Origin: an uncultured Roseiflexaceae bacterium
GTDB lineage: Bacteria > Chloroflexota > Chloroflexia > Chloroflexales > Roseiflexaceae
NCBI GenBank assembly: GCA_937988885.1
Contig: CALKHR010000141.1
Coordinates: 1-64,000 of the forward strand
Direction: 5' to 3'
DNA length: 64,000 bases
Part shown: positions 9,019 to 17,172 of the stretch, piece after piece
Position numbering within the stretch: position 1 is the first letter of the stretch
Layout: each line of letters opens with the position of its first letter
Notes under the pieces: generated by a model
What the model was told of the DNA's origin: nothing
Database searches by the model: none
Seen by the model: only the letters and a program-made list of their open reading frames with translations
Made by a program: the position numbers and the translations under genes

Positions 9019-9594
9019 ATGTCGATAGTTGTTCGTTGTGTGGTGGTTGGTCTTGCTTTGCTATTGAGCGCGTGTGGCGGTTCTGTAGCGGCACCAGCGC
9101 CAACCTCGGGGGCGCCAACTGCGCCGCCCGTCGTCGAGGTCGAGGTGGATACCCCCGATCCGGCGCCCACGAGCGCTGCTGAGCCCAGCCCCGAAGCGCC
9201 TGTATCTGTGAGTCCGCCGATCGCGCTGGGTGAAGATGCCGTGCTAGTGATCTACGAGCGTTCGGGTGGGATCGCGGGCGTCCAGGAGAAGCTCACCGTC
9301 TATGCGGACGGGCGGCTGGAGTTCGATAAGAAGGGCACGGTATCAACCCGCACCATCCCGAGCAGCGATCTGACGAATCTGTGGCAACTGCTTGCGAGTG
9401 ACTCATTTGCCAGGCTCAATTCGCGCTACCAGGTGCCGGGAGCCGATTTCTTCAGATATCAGGTCACACTGATGCGCCAGGATGGTCGCCCGCAAGTGGT
9501 TTCAACGATGGATACAGCCGAGCATCCGGCCACGCTCGACCTCGTGTTGGCCGAACTGATGCGCCTCCAAAGCCTGGTGGCCAACGCATCGTAG
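9019..9594 (+). CDS. Secreted lipoprotein of unknown function
   Basis: A 191-residue protein with a classic lipoprotein signal: a short hydrophobic helix (VVRCVVVGLALLL) ending in the lipobox LLSAC, giving a lipidated Cys near residue 20. A Pro/Ala/Thr-rich linker follows (about 25-65), then a compact domain of about 120 residues beginning with AVLVIYERSGGIAG, with regularly spaced beta-like segments. The text YADGRLEF and TRTIPSSDLTNLWQLL resembles small secreted domains found in several Chloroflexota and cyanobacteria, but I cannot name a family. ATG 9019 has AGGAGAAG just upstream. A strong hairpin terminator follows. Confidence 0.75.
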   Translation: MSIVVRCVVVGLALLLSACGGSVAAPAPTSGAPTAPPVVEVEVDTPDPAPTSAAEPSPEAPVSVSPPIALGEDAVLVIYERSGGIAGVQEKLTVYADGRLEFDKKGTVSTRTIPSSDLTNLWQLLASDSFARLNSRYQVPGADFFRYQVTLMRQDGRPQVVSTMDTAEHPATLDLVLAELMRLQSLVANAS

Positions 9595-9616
9595 CGACAT
9601 AACGTTCGGTTCTGAT

Positions 9617-9664
9617 GCCACATCCGGTTCGTGCCTTTGCTCGACCGGATGTGGCTGTCGTTTT
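9617..9664 (+). terminator. Terminator between convergent genes
   Basis: GCCACATCCGGT and ACCGGATGTGGC form a perfect 12-bp stem (9617-9628 and 9644-9655) followed by TGTCGTTTT. It ends the lipoprotein gene and may also serve the convergent membrane-protein gene. Confidence 0.75.
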
Positions 9665-11435
9665 AAATCGTGATGCTCTGCGGTTGGAGCGATGGACTTC
9701 TGATCAGCATGACAAGCGGCACCGTATAGATGATCAGGCAGAGCAGCAAGCTCCACGAGACGCTATCGATGCTCCAGCCGAGGATCGGGCGTAGAAAGGT
9801 CCATGCCACGTAACAACCGAGCATAGCGGTGAAACTCAGCATGCCCAAGCCCACGACTAGGTTGGTGCGCCAGGGCTGAATGGCGACCAACGCCAATGGC
9901 CAGAGCAGGTACCACGGTTGGAACCAGGGATTGCACAGGAACAGGAACCAGAGCAGCAGCCAGAGCATATGCTCGGCCACGGCGCGCGGGTGCATCCAGG
10001 CACGCCAGGCGGCCCACAGCACGCCAACCAGCAGCAAGAGCATGCCGAATACTGTGGCGAAGCTCATCGCTGGCTGGGCCGCTACTCCGCCGACCACCAT
10101 CGCCGAGCGCAGCACCGTCAGCCAACTGGCGTTGAACAATGTGATACGGTTGGTGAAGTTGTTGAAGGTCTGCCAGCCCTGCCAGAACGGCGCGTAGGCC
10201 AGCACCGTCAAGCCAATGCAGAGGTTGCCCGCCACCACGATCAGGCCGATGCGCGCCCGCCACGTCGGCATACGTCGGAGCGCGGCCCCCAGCAGGATCG
10301 GCCCCAGGATCAGCGATAAGTACTTGATCAGCCCGCCGATCGTCAGCGCTAGGCAGCCCAACACTGCGCCGCCGAAGTTGCTGCTCGATCGCTCCATACG
10401 CAACGCATTGGGATGCGCACGGCTGCGTCGCTCGCTGAATGCCCAGGCCGCCAGCACCATACAGAGCGCCATCCAAGTGTCGTTGTGCCCGGCCCCAACC
10501 GATTCCCAGATCACCAACGGATTCCAGAGCCATAGGAACAGCCCGAACAGCCGCTGCTCGGGAGCGGAACGGTTCAACGCGCCCCAGATCGCCGCGCCGC
10601 AGAGCAGGTAGCCGAGCGCGCCCAAGCCTTTGAAGGCCAGCATCAGCCGGAGCAGCGCGTAGACGTTGCGGTCGGGATCATCGAGCAGGTACAGCGGCCC
10701 CATACCGTTCGGCCCGAAGAAGCTCTCCGTCTCAAGCAGACGCCGCTCGCCCGCCACCGAACTCGCTATCCAACTCAGCCCTTCCCACAACGGGCCGTAG
10801 GCAGTGACCGAGCGTTGCCAGGCCACAAACCGAAAGAACGGGTCGCTGCTGTAGTTGAGCGGCGTCTGCACAAAGTTGTTCGCGCCGTAGTGCGTCAGCA
10901 TCCGCCCACGGAACAGGTAATCGTACAGATCGACCGAACTAAACGGGTAGACCCACAGCAGTTGCAGGCAGAACAACACGGGGAAGCCGATCAGCAGCCA
11001 GGATGTGAGGCGGCTCTGTGGCGCGGGTTGGTAGATCGGTAGGCGGTGCGCGGCGAAGTGGATCGCCCCGATCAGGTAGGCTGCGAAGAGCGCACACAAG
11101 CCCAGCATCAGCATCAGGCCAGTGGGCAAATGCGGCTGGATCAGTTTATCGATGTTTTGGGTGGGGCAATCGTACCGCTCTAGGATGAGGCCGGGTGGTG
11201 TGGCCTCGATCCGCGTGATCTTATCGAGATTGGTGCGGGCGCAACTGTACAGCACCAACAACGGGAAGCGGAACTGAAGCAGCAGAAACAGCGCCGACAT
11301 CACGCAGCCGAGCAGCAGCAGCACGCGCCACTGTGGCGCGGTGCGCTTCGGCGATAGGGCGTTGCTCAGGTTTTGGCGGATATTCGTTTGAGTGGTTCTA
11401 TGAGATGGTTCAGAGTCTTGCTCGGGAGTTACCAT
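9663..11435 (-). CDS. Polytopic membrane protein, GT-C glycosyltransferase-like
   Basis: A 590-residue protein with about 11-13 hydrophobic helices. A cytosolic N-terminus precedes the first helix (VLLLLGCVMSALFLLLQFRF), and the first large loop after it carries acidic and aromatic residues. Text such as YDYLFRGRMLTHYG, GPLWEGLSWIA and WNPLVIWESVGAGHND resembles polyprenol-phosphate-sugar-dependent mannosyltransferase-like proteins (GT-C fold). It probably moves a sugar from a lipid carrier to an outside acceptor, but the substrate is unknown. Its ATG overlaps the last 7 nt (ATGGTAA) of the upstream radical SAM gene, so the two are translationally coupled and belong to one operon. Confidence 0.65.
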   Translation of the reverse strand: MVTPEQDSEPSHRTTQTNIRQNLSNALSPKRTAPQWRVLLLLGCVMSALFLLLQFRFPLLVLYSCARTNLDKITRIEATPPGLILERYDCPTQNIDKLIQPHLPTGLMLMLGLCALFAAYLIGAIHFAAHRLPIYQPAPQSRLTSWLLIGFPVLFCLQLLWVYPFSSVDLYDYLFRGRMLTHYGANNFVQTPLNYSSDPFFRFVAWQRSVTAYGPLWEGLSWIASSVAGERRLLETESFFGPNGMGPLYLLDDPDRNVYALLRLMLAFKGLGALGYLLCGAAIWGALNRSAPEQRLFGLFLWLWNPLVIWESVGAGHNDTWMALCMVLAAWAFSERRSRAHPNALRMERSSSNFGGAVLGCLALTIGGLIKYLSLILGPILLGAALRRMPTWRARIGLIVVAGNLCIGLTVLAYAPFWQGWQTFNNFTNRITLFNASWLTVLRSAMVVGGVAAQPAMSFATVFGMLLLLVGVLWAAWRAWMHPRAVAEHMLWLLLWFLFLCNPWFQPWYLLWPLALVAIQPWRTNLVVGLGMLSFTAMLGCYVAWTFLRPILGWSIDSVSWSLLLCLIIYTVPLVMLIRSPSLQPQSITI

Positions 11436-12613
11436 AACGTTAACTGCTCCACAATCGGGTTGCGGGGCGCATAATGCTGTTGGAGCGCAGCAGGGGGGCG
11501 CCCGAAGAAGCGACCATCGAACGTGATGAAATCGCGGGCGCGGTTCAAAGCACCTCCCAACCCTTTAAGATGAGAAGGATCGCGAAAACGATGCTCGCGA
11601 CGGAGGCGCAGAATGCGGCGTACACTGATCGGCCCCAAGCCAGGCACGCGCAAGAGTTGTTCCTGATCGGCGGTGTTGATCTCGATTGGGAACTGCTCGG
11701 GGTGTGCGAGCGCCCAAGCGAGCTTGGGATCGAGGTGTAGCGGTAGGTCGCCGTCGTGGTTGTAGGGAAGTTCCTCGTTTTTGAAGCCGTAGTTGCGCAG
11801 CAGCCAATCGGCTTCCTTCAGGCGTTGCTCGCGCACGAACGGCGTAGGTGCTTGGCTCTCCAGCGGTGTGCCCAGCACCGGGCGGAACGCGCCGAAGTAG
11901 ACGCGGCGCAGTTCAAGCTCGCGGTAGAGCCAACTGGTCGTCTGCAACAGGTCGCGGTCGCTCTCGCCAGCCGCGCCCACCACGAACTGCGTGGCGATGC
12001 CGCTGGGCAGCAGGCCAGCGCGTTGCCAATCGCGCGCCCAGGCCAGTTGCGCGATCACATCGGCGGCCCAATCGCGCTCGGGCGAGATGCGGGCCAAGTG
12101 TGCCGCCGATGGCGCCTCGATATTGATGCTGATGCGGTTGGCGAGCTGTGCGGCCTGCGCGATCTCATCGCGGGATGCGCCGGGGAGCAACTTGAGATGC
12201 ACGTAGCCGTCGTAGGAGTGGCGCTTGCGTAACTGCTCCACGCCATCGAGCATCTGCTGCGTGGCAGTGCGGGCATCGCTATCGACACCCGTGGAGAGGA
12301 ACAGACCCTGCACGGCGCCGCGCTCGTAGCGGGGCAGGAATACCTTGGCTAGCTCATCGGGCGTGAGCGAGGCGCGCGGCGTATCATTGCCTGCGCGCAA
12401 CGGGCAGTACGGGCAATTCCACTCGCATTTGCTGCTCATCAGCAAGCGAAAGGTGGGCAGAGTCTTACCATCCGGCCCGCTATCGGCCACAATGCCAGCG
12501 TCGTTCCAAACCGCCTTTTTTGGCGAATAGCGACGCCCGTTTTGGCTATAACTGTCACACGCATCAAAACGCGCTGCAGGAGCGAGCAATTCTAGTTTCT
12601 GATCAAGATCCAC
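11429..12613 (-). CDS. Radical SAM protein with helix-hairpin-helix domain, putative DNA modification/repair
   Basis: A 394-residue protein with a radical SAM domain (about 55-290). The iron-sulfur ligands are in CEWNCPYC (C-x3-C-x2-C), followed by FLSTGVDSDARTATQQ and an SINIEAPS segment. A C-terminal helix-hairpin-helix pair (about 305-355, EQLLRVPGLGPISVRRILRL) suggests DNA binding. This layout matches the putative DNA modification/repair radical SAM family, usually coded beside a uracil-DNA-glycosylase-like protein. No such partner is seen within this window; instead the stop overlaps a GT-C-like membrane protein. ATG at 12613 lies near a consensus extended -10 promoter. The reaction is not known. 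Confidence 0.85.
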   Translation of the reverse strand: MDLDQKLELLAPAARFDACDSYSQNGRRYSPKKAVWNDAGIVADSGPDGKTLPTFRLLMSSKCEWNCPYCPLRAGNDTPRASLTPDELAKVFLPRYERGAVQGLFLSTGVDSDARTATQQMLDGVEQLRKRHSYDGYVHLKLLPGASRDEIAQAAQLANRISINIEAPSAAHLARISPERDWAADVIAQLAWARDWQRAGLLPSGIATQFVVGAAGESDRDLLQTTSWLYRELELRRVYFGAFRPVLGTPLESQAPTPFVREQRLKEADWLLRNYGFKNEELPYNHDGDLPLHLDPKLAWALAHPEQFPIEINTADQEQLLRVPGLGPISVRRILRLRREHRFRDPSHLKGLGGALNRARDFITFDGRFFGRPPAALQQHYAPRNPIVEQLTLW

Positions 12614-12660
12614 TGCACTTCTCGCAGGTGTTTTCGCTATGAACAGGTATTGGCGCCCTC

Positions 12661-12669
12661 ATTATACCA
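12661..12669 (-). promoter_or_regulatory. Extended -10 promoter of the radical SAM operon
   Basis: On the minus strand, TGG-TATAAT is a perfect extended -10, about 50 nt upstream of the start codon. The -35 region is weak. Confidence 0.6.
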
Positions 12670-12862
12670 CTGCGGTCATCGCTTGGCACAAATGTACGCT
12701 TCCTGCTATACGGGCTGTAGGGCGTTGATAATCCCTGTTCGCTGGCATGGTTCGTGCAAGAGCGAAATATAGCTTAAGCAAAAAGGATCAGGTTCATACC
12801 AAACGTGTTAGCCCTTTCAGCCTCCGTATACGAACCTTGTCCATGGCCAAAAGGAACTTATC

Positions 12863-13339
12863 ATGCGAATACAACAGAATGTAATAAAGCGACTTACTCC
12901 TTGGTTAGTGAGCGGTGCGGCAGGGGGCTACATTGTGGCTCGTGTACGCCAATTGAGCCAAACCGAGGCATACCCAACGAGTTGGCCGGGGTTCCTGTGC
13001 GAGCAATCCGATGTGCTTCTGATGCTGTTTGGAGGCTCATTTGTTTGGCACAGGTCTCGCCAGAATCAGAATCTGCCACAGCCGGATCAACCTCTGCTCA
13101 AGCCGATCCTGAACGATGGCATTGTTCATCAGTTGCGCCAGGTCTTGACGATCTTGCTGCTGGGTTTGGGCATGATTTTGCGCAAAGCCTCGCAGTCCAA
13201 GGATGTCGAACTGGCGGCACTGGCGCAGCGTCTACAGGGTGCTGCACGCACTGGCGCAGGCTTGTTGTTTGCGCTCAATGCGGCGAACGAGTCGGCTCTT
13301 GAGGAAGATCTCTATTTTCCCCTTCAGAATGGCAAATGA
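12863..13339 (+). CDS. Small protein of unknown function with hydrophobic segments
   Basis: A 158-residue protein that I do not recognise. It has three moderately hydrophobic stretches (LVSGAAGGYIVA near 15, VLLMLFGGSFVW near 51, VLTILLLGLGMIL near 93) separated by polar segments. The last third (ELAALAQRLQGAARTGAGLLFALN) looks helical and amphipathic. Start ATG 12863 has AAAGGAAC about 7 nt upstream, better than the competing open frame in another phase of the same region. A strong intrinsic terminator lies 29 nt past the stop, which supports a real single-gene unit. It could be a peripheral membrane protein; function is open. Confidence 0.6.
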   Translation: MRIQQNVIKRLTPWLVSGAAGGYIVARVRQLSQTEAYPTSWPGFLCEQSDVLLMLFGGSFVWHRSRQNQNLPQPDQPLLKPILNDGIVHQLRQVLTILLLGLGMILRKASQSKDVELAALAQRLQGAARTGAGLLFALNAANESALEEDLYFPLQNGK

Positions 13340-13367
13340 TGTACAAATCTGAGTTACCATAGCAGAG

Positions 13368-13399
13368 AAGGCGGCTGAGAAAAGCCGCCTTTTTCTTTT
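13368..13399 (+). terminator. Intrinsic terminator
   Basis: AAGGCGGCT and AGCCGCCTT form a perfect 9-bp stem followed by TTTTCTTTT. Confidence 0.9.
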
Positions 13400-13415
13400 G
13401 TTGTCTGGCGTATTG

Positions 13416-13421
13416 TATAAT
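13416..13421 (+). promoter_or_regulatory. Possible -10 element for dcd
   Basis: TATAAT follows GTATTG, about 195 nt upstream of the chosen dcd start. No clear -35 is seen; the spacer region overlaps the T-run of the preceding terminator. Confidence 0.35.
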
Positions 13422-13614
13422 GCGCCATCCAATGGTTCTTGTGAGATTAAACTCGGATAGTTCCAAGTTGTAGCGAACGAATCGCGTTGTGGCGCTGAAA
13501 CAGTGGCGCTGTAGCACACTCGATACAAGGCTGTATCAGTCATCGGCGGCGTTGTGTCGCATCGGAAACATGAAGGTTGCATTTCATACCGACGTGTTGA
13601 GTAGGAGGAGCAGC

Positions 13615-14178
13615 GTGTCCATCAAACCCGATCACTGGATTCGGCGTATGGCGCTAGAGCATGGGATGATCGAGCCGTTCGTTGGCGAAAAAGTTCGTCA
13701 GGTCAATGGTCGCGGCGTCATCTCGTATGGCCTTAGCTCGTACGGTTACGATTTGCGCGTGGCCGATGAGTTCAAGATCTTCACCAACTTGCATGGCGCG
13801 GTGGTAGATCCCAAACACTTCAATACAAAATCGTTTATTGATGTGAAGGCCGATTATGTGGATATTCCGCCGAATTCGTTTGCGTTGGCGCGTTCCGTCG
13901 AATATATCTCGGTGCCACCCAATGTTTTGTGTTTGTGTATTGGAAAGAGCACCTATGCCCGTTGTGGGATTATTCTGAACACTACGCCCTTCGAGCCAGC
14001 CTGGCAGGGCTATGTCACGCTGGAGATATCGAACACGACGCCGCTGCCCGCACGCATCTACGCGAACGAGGGCATCGGTCAAGTGCTGTTCTTCGAGAGC
14101 GACGAGGAGTGCGAGAACTCGTACGGCGCGGGCAAATATCAGAACCAAAGCAAGGAGATCACATTGCCGAGGATTTGA
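13615..14178 (+). CDS. dcd: dCTP deaminase
   Basis: A 187-residue enzyme that converts dCTP to dUTP for thymidylate synthesis. Family text is continuous: VISYGLSSYGYDLRVADEF, IPPNSFALARSVEYI, the catalytic Ser/Arg region GKSTYARCGI, and TPFEPAWQGYVTLEISN, which carries the catalytic Glu. The C-terminal tail (YGAGKYQNQ) is also typical. I chose GTG at 13615 because AGGAGG lies 6 nt upstream and the protein then begins at the conserved SIKPDHWIRRMA; the frame stays open 42 codons upstream, but that part is not family-like. Whether it is mono-functional or also has dUTPase activity cannot be settled. Confidence 0.93.
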   Translation: MSIKPDHWIRRMALEHGMIEPFVGEKVRQVNGRGVISYGLSSYGYDLRVADEFKIFTNLHGAVVDPKHFNTKSFIDVKADYVDIPPNSFALARSVEYISVPPNVLCLCIGKSTYARCGIILNTTPFEPAWQGYVTLEISNTTPLPARIYANEGIGQVLFFESDEECENSYGAGKYQNQSKEITLPRI

Positions 14179-14220
14179 TGGTTACGCCAATGTGACTCGT
14201 CTCTTCCCGAACGTTGTGAT

Positions 14221-14251
14221 AACGACCTTCTGCCACGCGCAGGAGGTCGTT
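14221..14251 (+). terminator. Hairpin after dcd
   Basis: AACGACCT and AGGTCGTT form an 8-bp stem with further partial pairing inside, 43 nt past the dcd stop. It is followed by GTCGTTCG, so the T-run is weak. Confidence 0.5.
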
Positions 14252-14268
14252 GTCGTTCGAAGGGCATT

Positions 14269-14295
14269 AAAAAAGGCCATCGTTTGCTGATGGCC
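14269..14295 (-). terminator. Intrinsic terminator of the Nudix gene
   Basis: On the minus strand, GGCCATC and GATGGCC form the stem and six T follow (14269-14274). It lies about 180 nt past the Nudix stop codon. No gene is seen between. Confidence 0.7.
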
Positions 14296-14476
14296 TGGAA
14301 AGAGGGAGTTCCGGTGATAGGAGTTACGACCGCTAGAGTGGTGCGCCTTTTGGTGCGCTCTGCTATAAGCAGAAATCACTATCACCTGAGAAATATATCT
14401 ATGCCCATACTAAAAGCAAGAAGTGGGCCAGAGCATCACCTTTCTGTCGCAAGAAACATCCCTTCTTTTGAGTTAG

Positions 14477-14914
14477 CTACACTACCACTTGCAACATGCT
14501 CAACCCATGCGCCAACACGCTGCGCACCTGTGGGTAGCTCACACGCGCCAAGGCATCGGCGGGCGCGAACCATTCGGCGGCGCTGATCCCCTCCTCGGCC
14601 TGCGGCGTGACGTGTTGGCTCTCGGTGCGCATCAGGAAGAAGGCGACCTGTTTCGGGAAACTTCCGCCTTTTTTATGCACCGTGTAGCTGATCCGCTCGA
14701 CAAACGCGCCAAGCTCGCCTGTGACACCCGTCTCCTCAAGGACTTCGCGCTGAGCGGCTGCCTCCTCCGTTTCGCCAGGGTCTAGGTGCCCCTTCGGCAG
14801 GGTCCAATGGCCATACTGATCGCAGATCAGCAGAATGGATGGCGTGCTGCTCTCCGCATTGTAGTGGTAGACGATTGCGCCAGCAGCGCGTCGAAGTCGC
14901 GATTGTGTGCTCAT
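14477..14914 (-). CDS. Nudix hydrolase
   Basis: A 145-residue protein with a complete Nudix box, G-x5-E-x7-REVLEETGV, starting in GHLDPGETEEAAAQ (about 45-67). This binds the metal and cuts nucleoside-diphosphate-linked substrates. The leading IVYHYNAES, ILLICDQYGHWTLPKG and trailing AEWFAPADAL fit the diadenosine-polyphosphate/NTP pyrophosphatase branch. The true start is likely ATG 14914 (MSTQSRLRRAAGAIVY), since the open frame upstream runs into a palindromic repeat. The gene is transcribed alone, toward dcd. Confidence 0.85.
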   Translation of the reverse strand: MSTQSRLRRAAGAIVYHYNAESSTPSILLICDQYGHWTLPKGHLDPGETEEAAAQREVLEETGVTGELGAFVERISYTVHKKGGSFPKQVAFFLMRTESQHVTPQAEEGISAAEWFAPADALARVSYPQVRSVLAHGLSMLQVVV

Positions 14915-14987
14915 AAATTCCGTTATCTCACTTAATTTGGTTAATAAGAGAACATTGAAATGCTTAACAAGCCGCTTTTCTGTTGTG

Positions 14988-15025
14988 GTGATATCGATGG
15001 GCTGCGCGTGGCAGCCCATCATCAC
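14988..15025. repeat. Dispersed palindromic repeat, copy D
   Basis: GATGGGCTGC and GCAGCCCATC pair perfectly (14996-15020), and GTGAT/ATCAC extends the stem past an ATC bulge. The left arm GATATCGATGGGCTGC aligns with the 16-mers of copies A (32 kb), B (35.5 kb) and C (39.7 kb). It sits between Nudix and ccdA. Confidence 0.55.
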
Positions 15026-15058
15026 ATGCCTGGGAGATGTACGTATCTGACTACGGGA

Positions 15059-15988
15059 TCACTTGCCGCCGAGCCATCGGCTGAGCGCGCTCTCCATGCT
15101 GAAGGCCCACTGCCCGAAGGGTGTTGTCTGCGCCCATTGGGTGAGCGTGGTTAGTTGGCCGCTCGCGAGCAGCACACCCATCGCGATCAGCAACAGGCCG
15201 CTGATGATGTTGGTGGTGTGCAGGAAGAGGGTGGTCGAGCCGATCTTGACCTCGAAGCCGCGCCCCTTGAGGAATTGCCAAAAGCGAGATCCGTTGCCCA
15301 AGCGGCTGAAGAAGGTGGCGATGATGATCAGCGGCGTGCCCAGGCCCAGCGCGTAAATGAAGGCCAGGATCGCGCCCTGCATGATCGCCAAGCCCTGCGT
15401 CGAGAGCAGCAGCGTGTACAGCGCGCTGAGGATCGGGCCGATGCAGGCCGTCCAGCCGAACGCGAAGGTCATGCCGTAGATGTACGAGCCTGTGATGGTG
15501 GCGGAGGGCCGATCGAGTACTTTGACGCCGCTGAAGCCTTTGCCCAACAAGCTCATCACGCCAAAGGCGATCACCAGCAGGCCGCCGATCAGCGTGATGT
15601 AGTGCGTGTAGGGGCTCAGGAGTTGGCTGAACGCGGTGGCTGTGGCTCCCATGATCGTCATAGTGGTGGCCAAGCCCAGGAAAAACGCCACTGTCATCAG
15701 CACCACTTGTTCGCGGCGCGCTTGGAAGGTGAAGGCGAAGTAGGCTGGCAGGATCGGCAGGGTGCAGGGCGACAGGAAGCTCACGATGCCCGCGAGAAAA
15801 GCGCCGATCGCTAGGACGATCAAGCTATTTCCATCGGCCCACGCTTCCTGAGCGGCGCTGGTTGAGATGCTCAGGGCGGCGATCACACCGACCGCGAGGA
15901 CAAGCCCAAGGCCCATCAGGAAGGCGCGTATCGGGAAGTGCTGCTCAGCATCGGCGCTGAGCGCAGGCTTGAGATCTGGTGTTGACAT
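15059..15988 (-). CDS. ccdA: Cytochrome c biogenesis / thiol-disulfide transporter CcdA
   Basis: A 309-residue polytopic protein of the CcdA/DsbD transmembrane family, which carries electrons across the membrane to reduce outside thiols. The paired cysteines lie in helix text FLSPCTLPILPAYF and FGWTACIGPILSALYT. Glycine-rich repeats (GAFLAGIVSF, GLLVIAFGVMSLLGKG) and about seven or eight helices agree with the family. An extra N-terminal polar segment and first helix (about 20-42) make it longer than minimal CcdA. I took ATG 15988 (MSTPDLKPAL), with AAGG upstream; a start 11 codons earlier is possible. No cytochrome genes are adjacent. A -10 TATAAT lies at 16087-16092 (minus). Confidence 0.88.
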   Translation of the reverse strand: MSTPDLKPALSADAEQHFPIRAFLMGLGLVLAVGVIAALSISTSAAQEAWADGNSLIVLAIGAFLAGIVSFLSPCTLPILPAYFAFTFQARREQVVLMTVAFFLGLATTMTIMGATATAFSQLLSPYTHYITLIGGLLVIAFGVMSLLGKGFSGVKVLDRPSATITGSYIYGMTFAFGWTACIGPILSALYTLLLSTQGLAIMQGAILAFIYALGLGTPLIIIATFFSRLGNGSRFWQFLKGRGFEVKIGSTTLFLHTTNIISGLLLIAMGVLLASGQLTTLTQWAQTTPFGQWAFSMESALSRWLGGK

Positions 15989-16086
15989 ATCTTCCAATCC
16001 TTCATATCGCGAACTGGCCAACGAGCGAATCGCTGACCGGCATATGTGTTGTTGAGATCGCGTATGTTCGAGCGGCGATCATGCTC

Positions 16087-16092
16087 ATTATA
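16087..16092 (-). promoter_or_regulatory. Possible -10 element for ccdA
   Basis: TATAAT on the minus strand about 100 nt upstream of ccdA, inside the gap after the trehalose-phosphatase gene. The -35 is weak. Confidence 0.4.
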
Positions 16093-16140
16093 CCCCTTCA
16101 GACAAGGTTGTGGCCTAAGCGCTTGGTGAGTGTTTTGCGC

Positions 16141-16929
16141 TTACGCTTGGGTGGCGCGAAGCCAAAGCAGCAGAAATGCCAGCAACTCCTCGGGTGGTTG
16201 GAGCCACAGGTGCGCGGCGGTTGGGCGCAACTGTGTGCGCACCAATGCGCTGAGCCCCTGGCTGCCGAGCGCCCGAAACGCATCTTCGTCGGTTTGGTCG
16301 TCGCCGAGGTAGGCCGTGAACGCGCCGGGCTGCAGTTCGCTGAGGATGGTGGTGACTGCGTGGCCCTTGGTGCGACCTGGCGCGCGCAACTCGATGCCGC
16401 CATCGAACTGGTGCGGATCGAGGCCGCTACGTTCGGCGATCGGCTGCCAAGCGGCGAGGGCGCGAGCCTGCAGATCAGCCATTTCGAATGGGGAGAGGCC
16501 GCGCCAGTGCAGCGCTACGCTGAACGGCTTGTTCTCGCTGCGTTCGATGAGGTGTTCTGTTGCGAGCCAGGCCCGCGCCTCGTCGAGGCCCTGCTGCGCA
16601 CGGGCATCGAGCGCGGCGTGCTCGATACGGCCATCGGGCCAACGGCGCTCCCACCCGTGCGAGCCCCAGAGTTCGGGGAGACGGCGCAGCCCCAACAAGG
16701 GCGGCAAGTCGTTGATCTGTCGTCCACTCACGATGATCAGGCGTGTGGTGTTGGAATCTAGAATCTCGTCGAGCAATTCGCGTACACCTGGGTAAGGCAC
16801 CGCTTGGTATCGATCGATATGAAACGGGGCGAGCGTGCCATCGTAATCGAGCAGCAGCGCCCGCTGAGATGCTGTGCGCAACCGCTCGGCAAAGCCCGCC
16901 TGATCATAACTCTCCCAGGGAATAATCAT
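16141..16929 (-). CDS. otsB: Trehalose-6-phosphate phosphatase
   Basis: A 262-residue HAD-fold phosphatase matching OtsB. The nucleophile motif is LLLDYDGTLAPF, the second motif is LIIVSGRQ, the trehalose-phosphatase signature is IELRAPGRTKGHAV, and the metal-binding motif is AYLGDDQTDEDAFRAL. It releases trehalose from trehalose-6-phosphate for stress protection. The usual partner trehalose-phosphate synthase (otsA) is not adjacent and not in the window. ATG 16929 starts MIIPWESYD with GGAGCAAATCG upstream. The neighbours, CcdA and a serine hydrolase, have no evident link. Confidence 0.9.
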   Translation of the reverse strand: MIIPWESYDQAGFAERLRTASQRALLLDYDGTLAPFHIDRYQAVPYPGVRELLDEILDSNTTRLIIVSGRQINDLPPLLGLRRLPELWGSHGWERRWPDGRIEHAALDARAQQGLDEARAWLATEHLIERSENKPFSVALHWRGLSPFEMADLQARALAAWQPIAERSGLDPHQFDGGIELRAPGRTKGHAVTTILSELQPGAFTAYLGDDQTDEDAFRALGSQGLSALVRTQLRPTAAHLWLQPPEELLAFLLLWLRATQA

Positions 16930-17172
16930 CGATTTGCTCCTTCTTCACAGTAACGCTGCTCCCTCATGTGAAACGAATCGACCCTAGCGTTTGGTGACAG
17001 CGACGGCATTAAGCTGGTGGTAGTTTGCGGCGACAAGGAAAACTGGAAAATCTGTGCTATATTTTCGCAGGCGATCGGCGAAAACCGACTATAATAGCCC
17101 CGTACCTTCCTGATCGCCATAACCGATTGATGTGCTGTCTGTGGTGCTTTTTGCTTATAGATAGGAGTGAAT

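Noticed and set aside
9663..10533. Alternative minus frame of 256 codons inside the GT-C-like gene
   Set aside because: The 590-codon frame has a clear membrane-helix pattern and couples to the upstream stop; the inner frame has none of this.
12805..13302. 165-codon frame in another phase over the small gene at 12863
   Set aside because: It lacks a ribosome binding site and looks less protein-like; the 12863 frame has AAAGGAAC and ends before a terminator.
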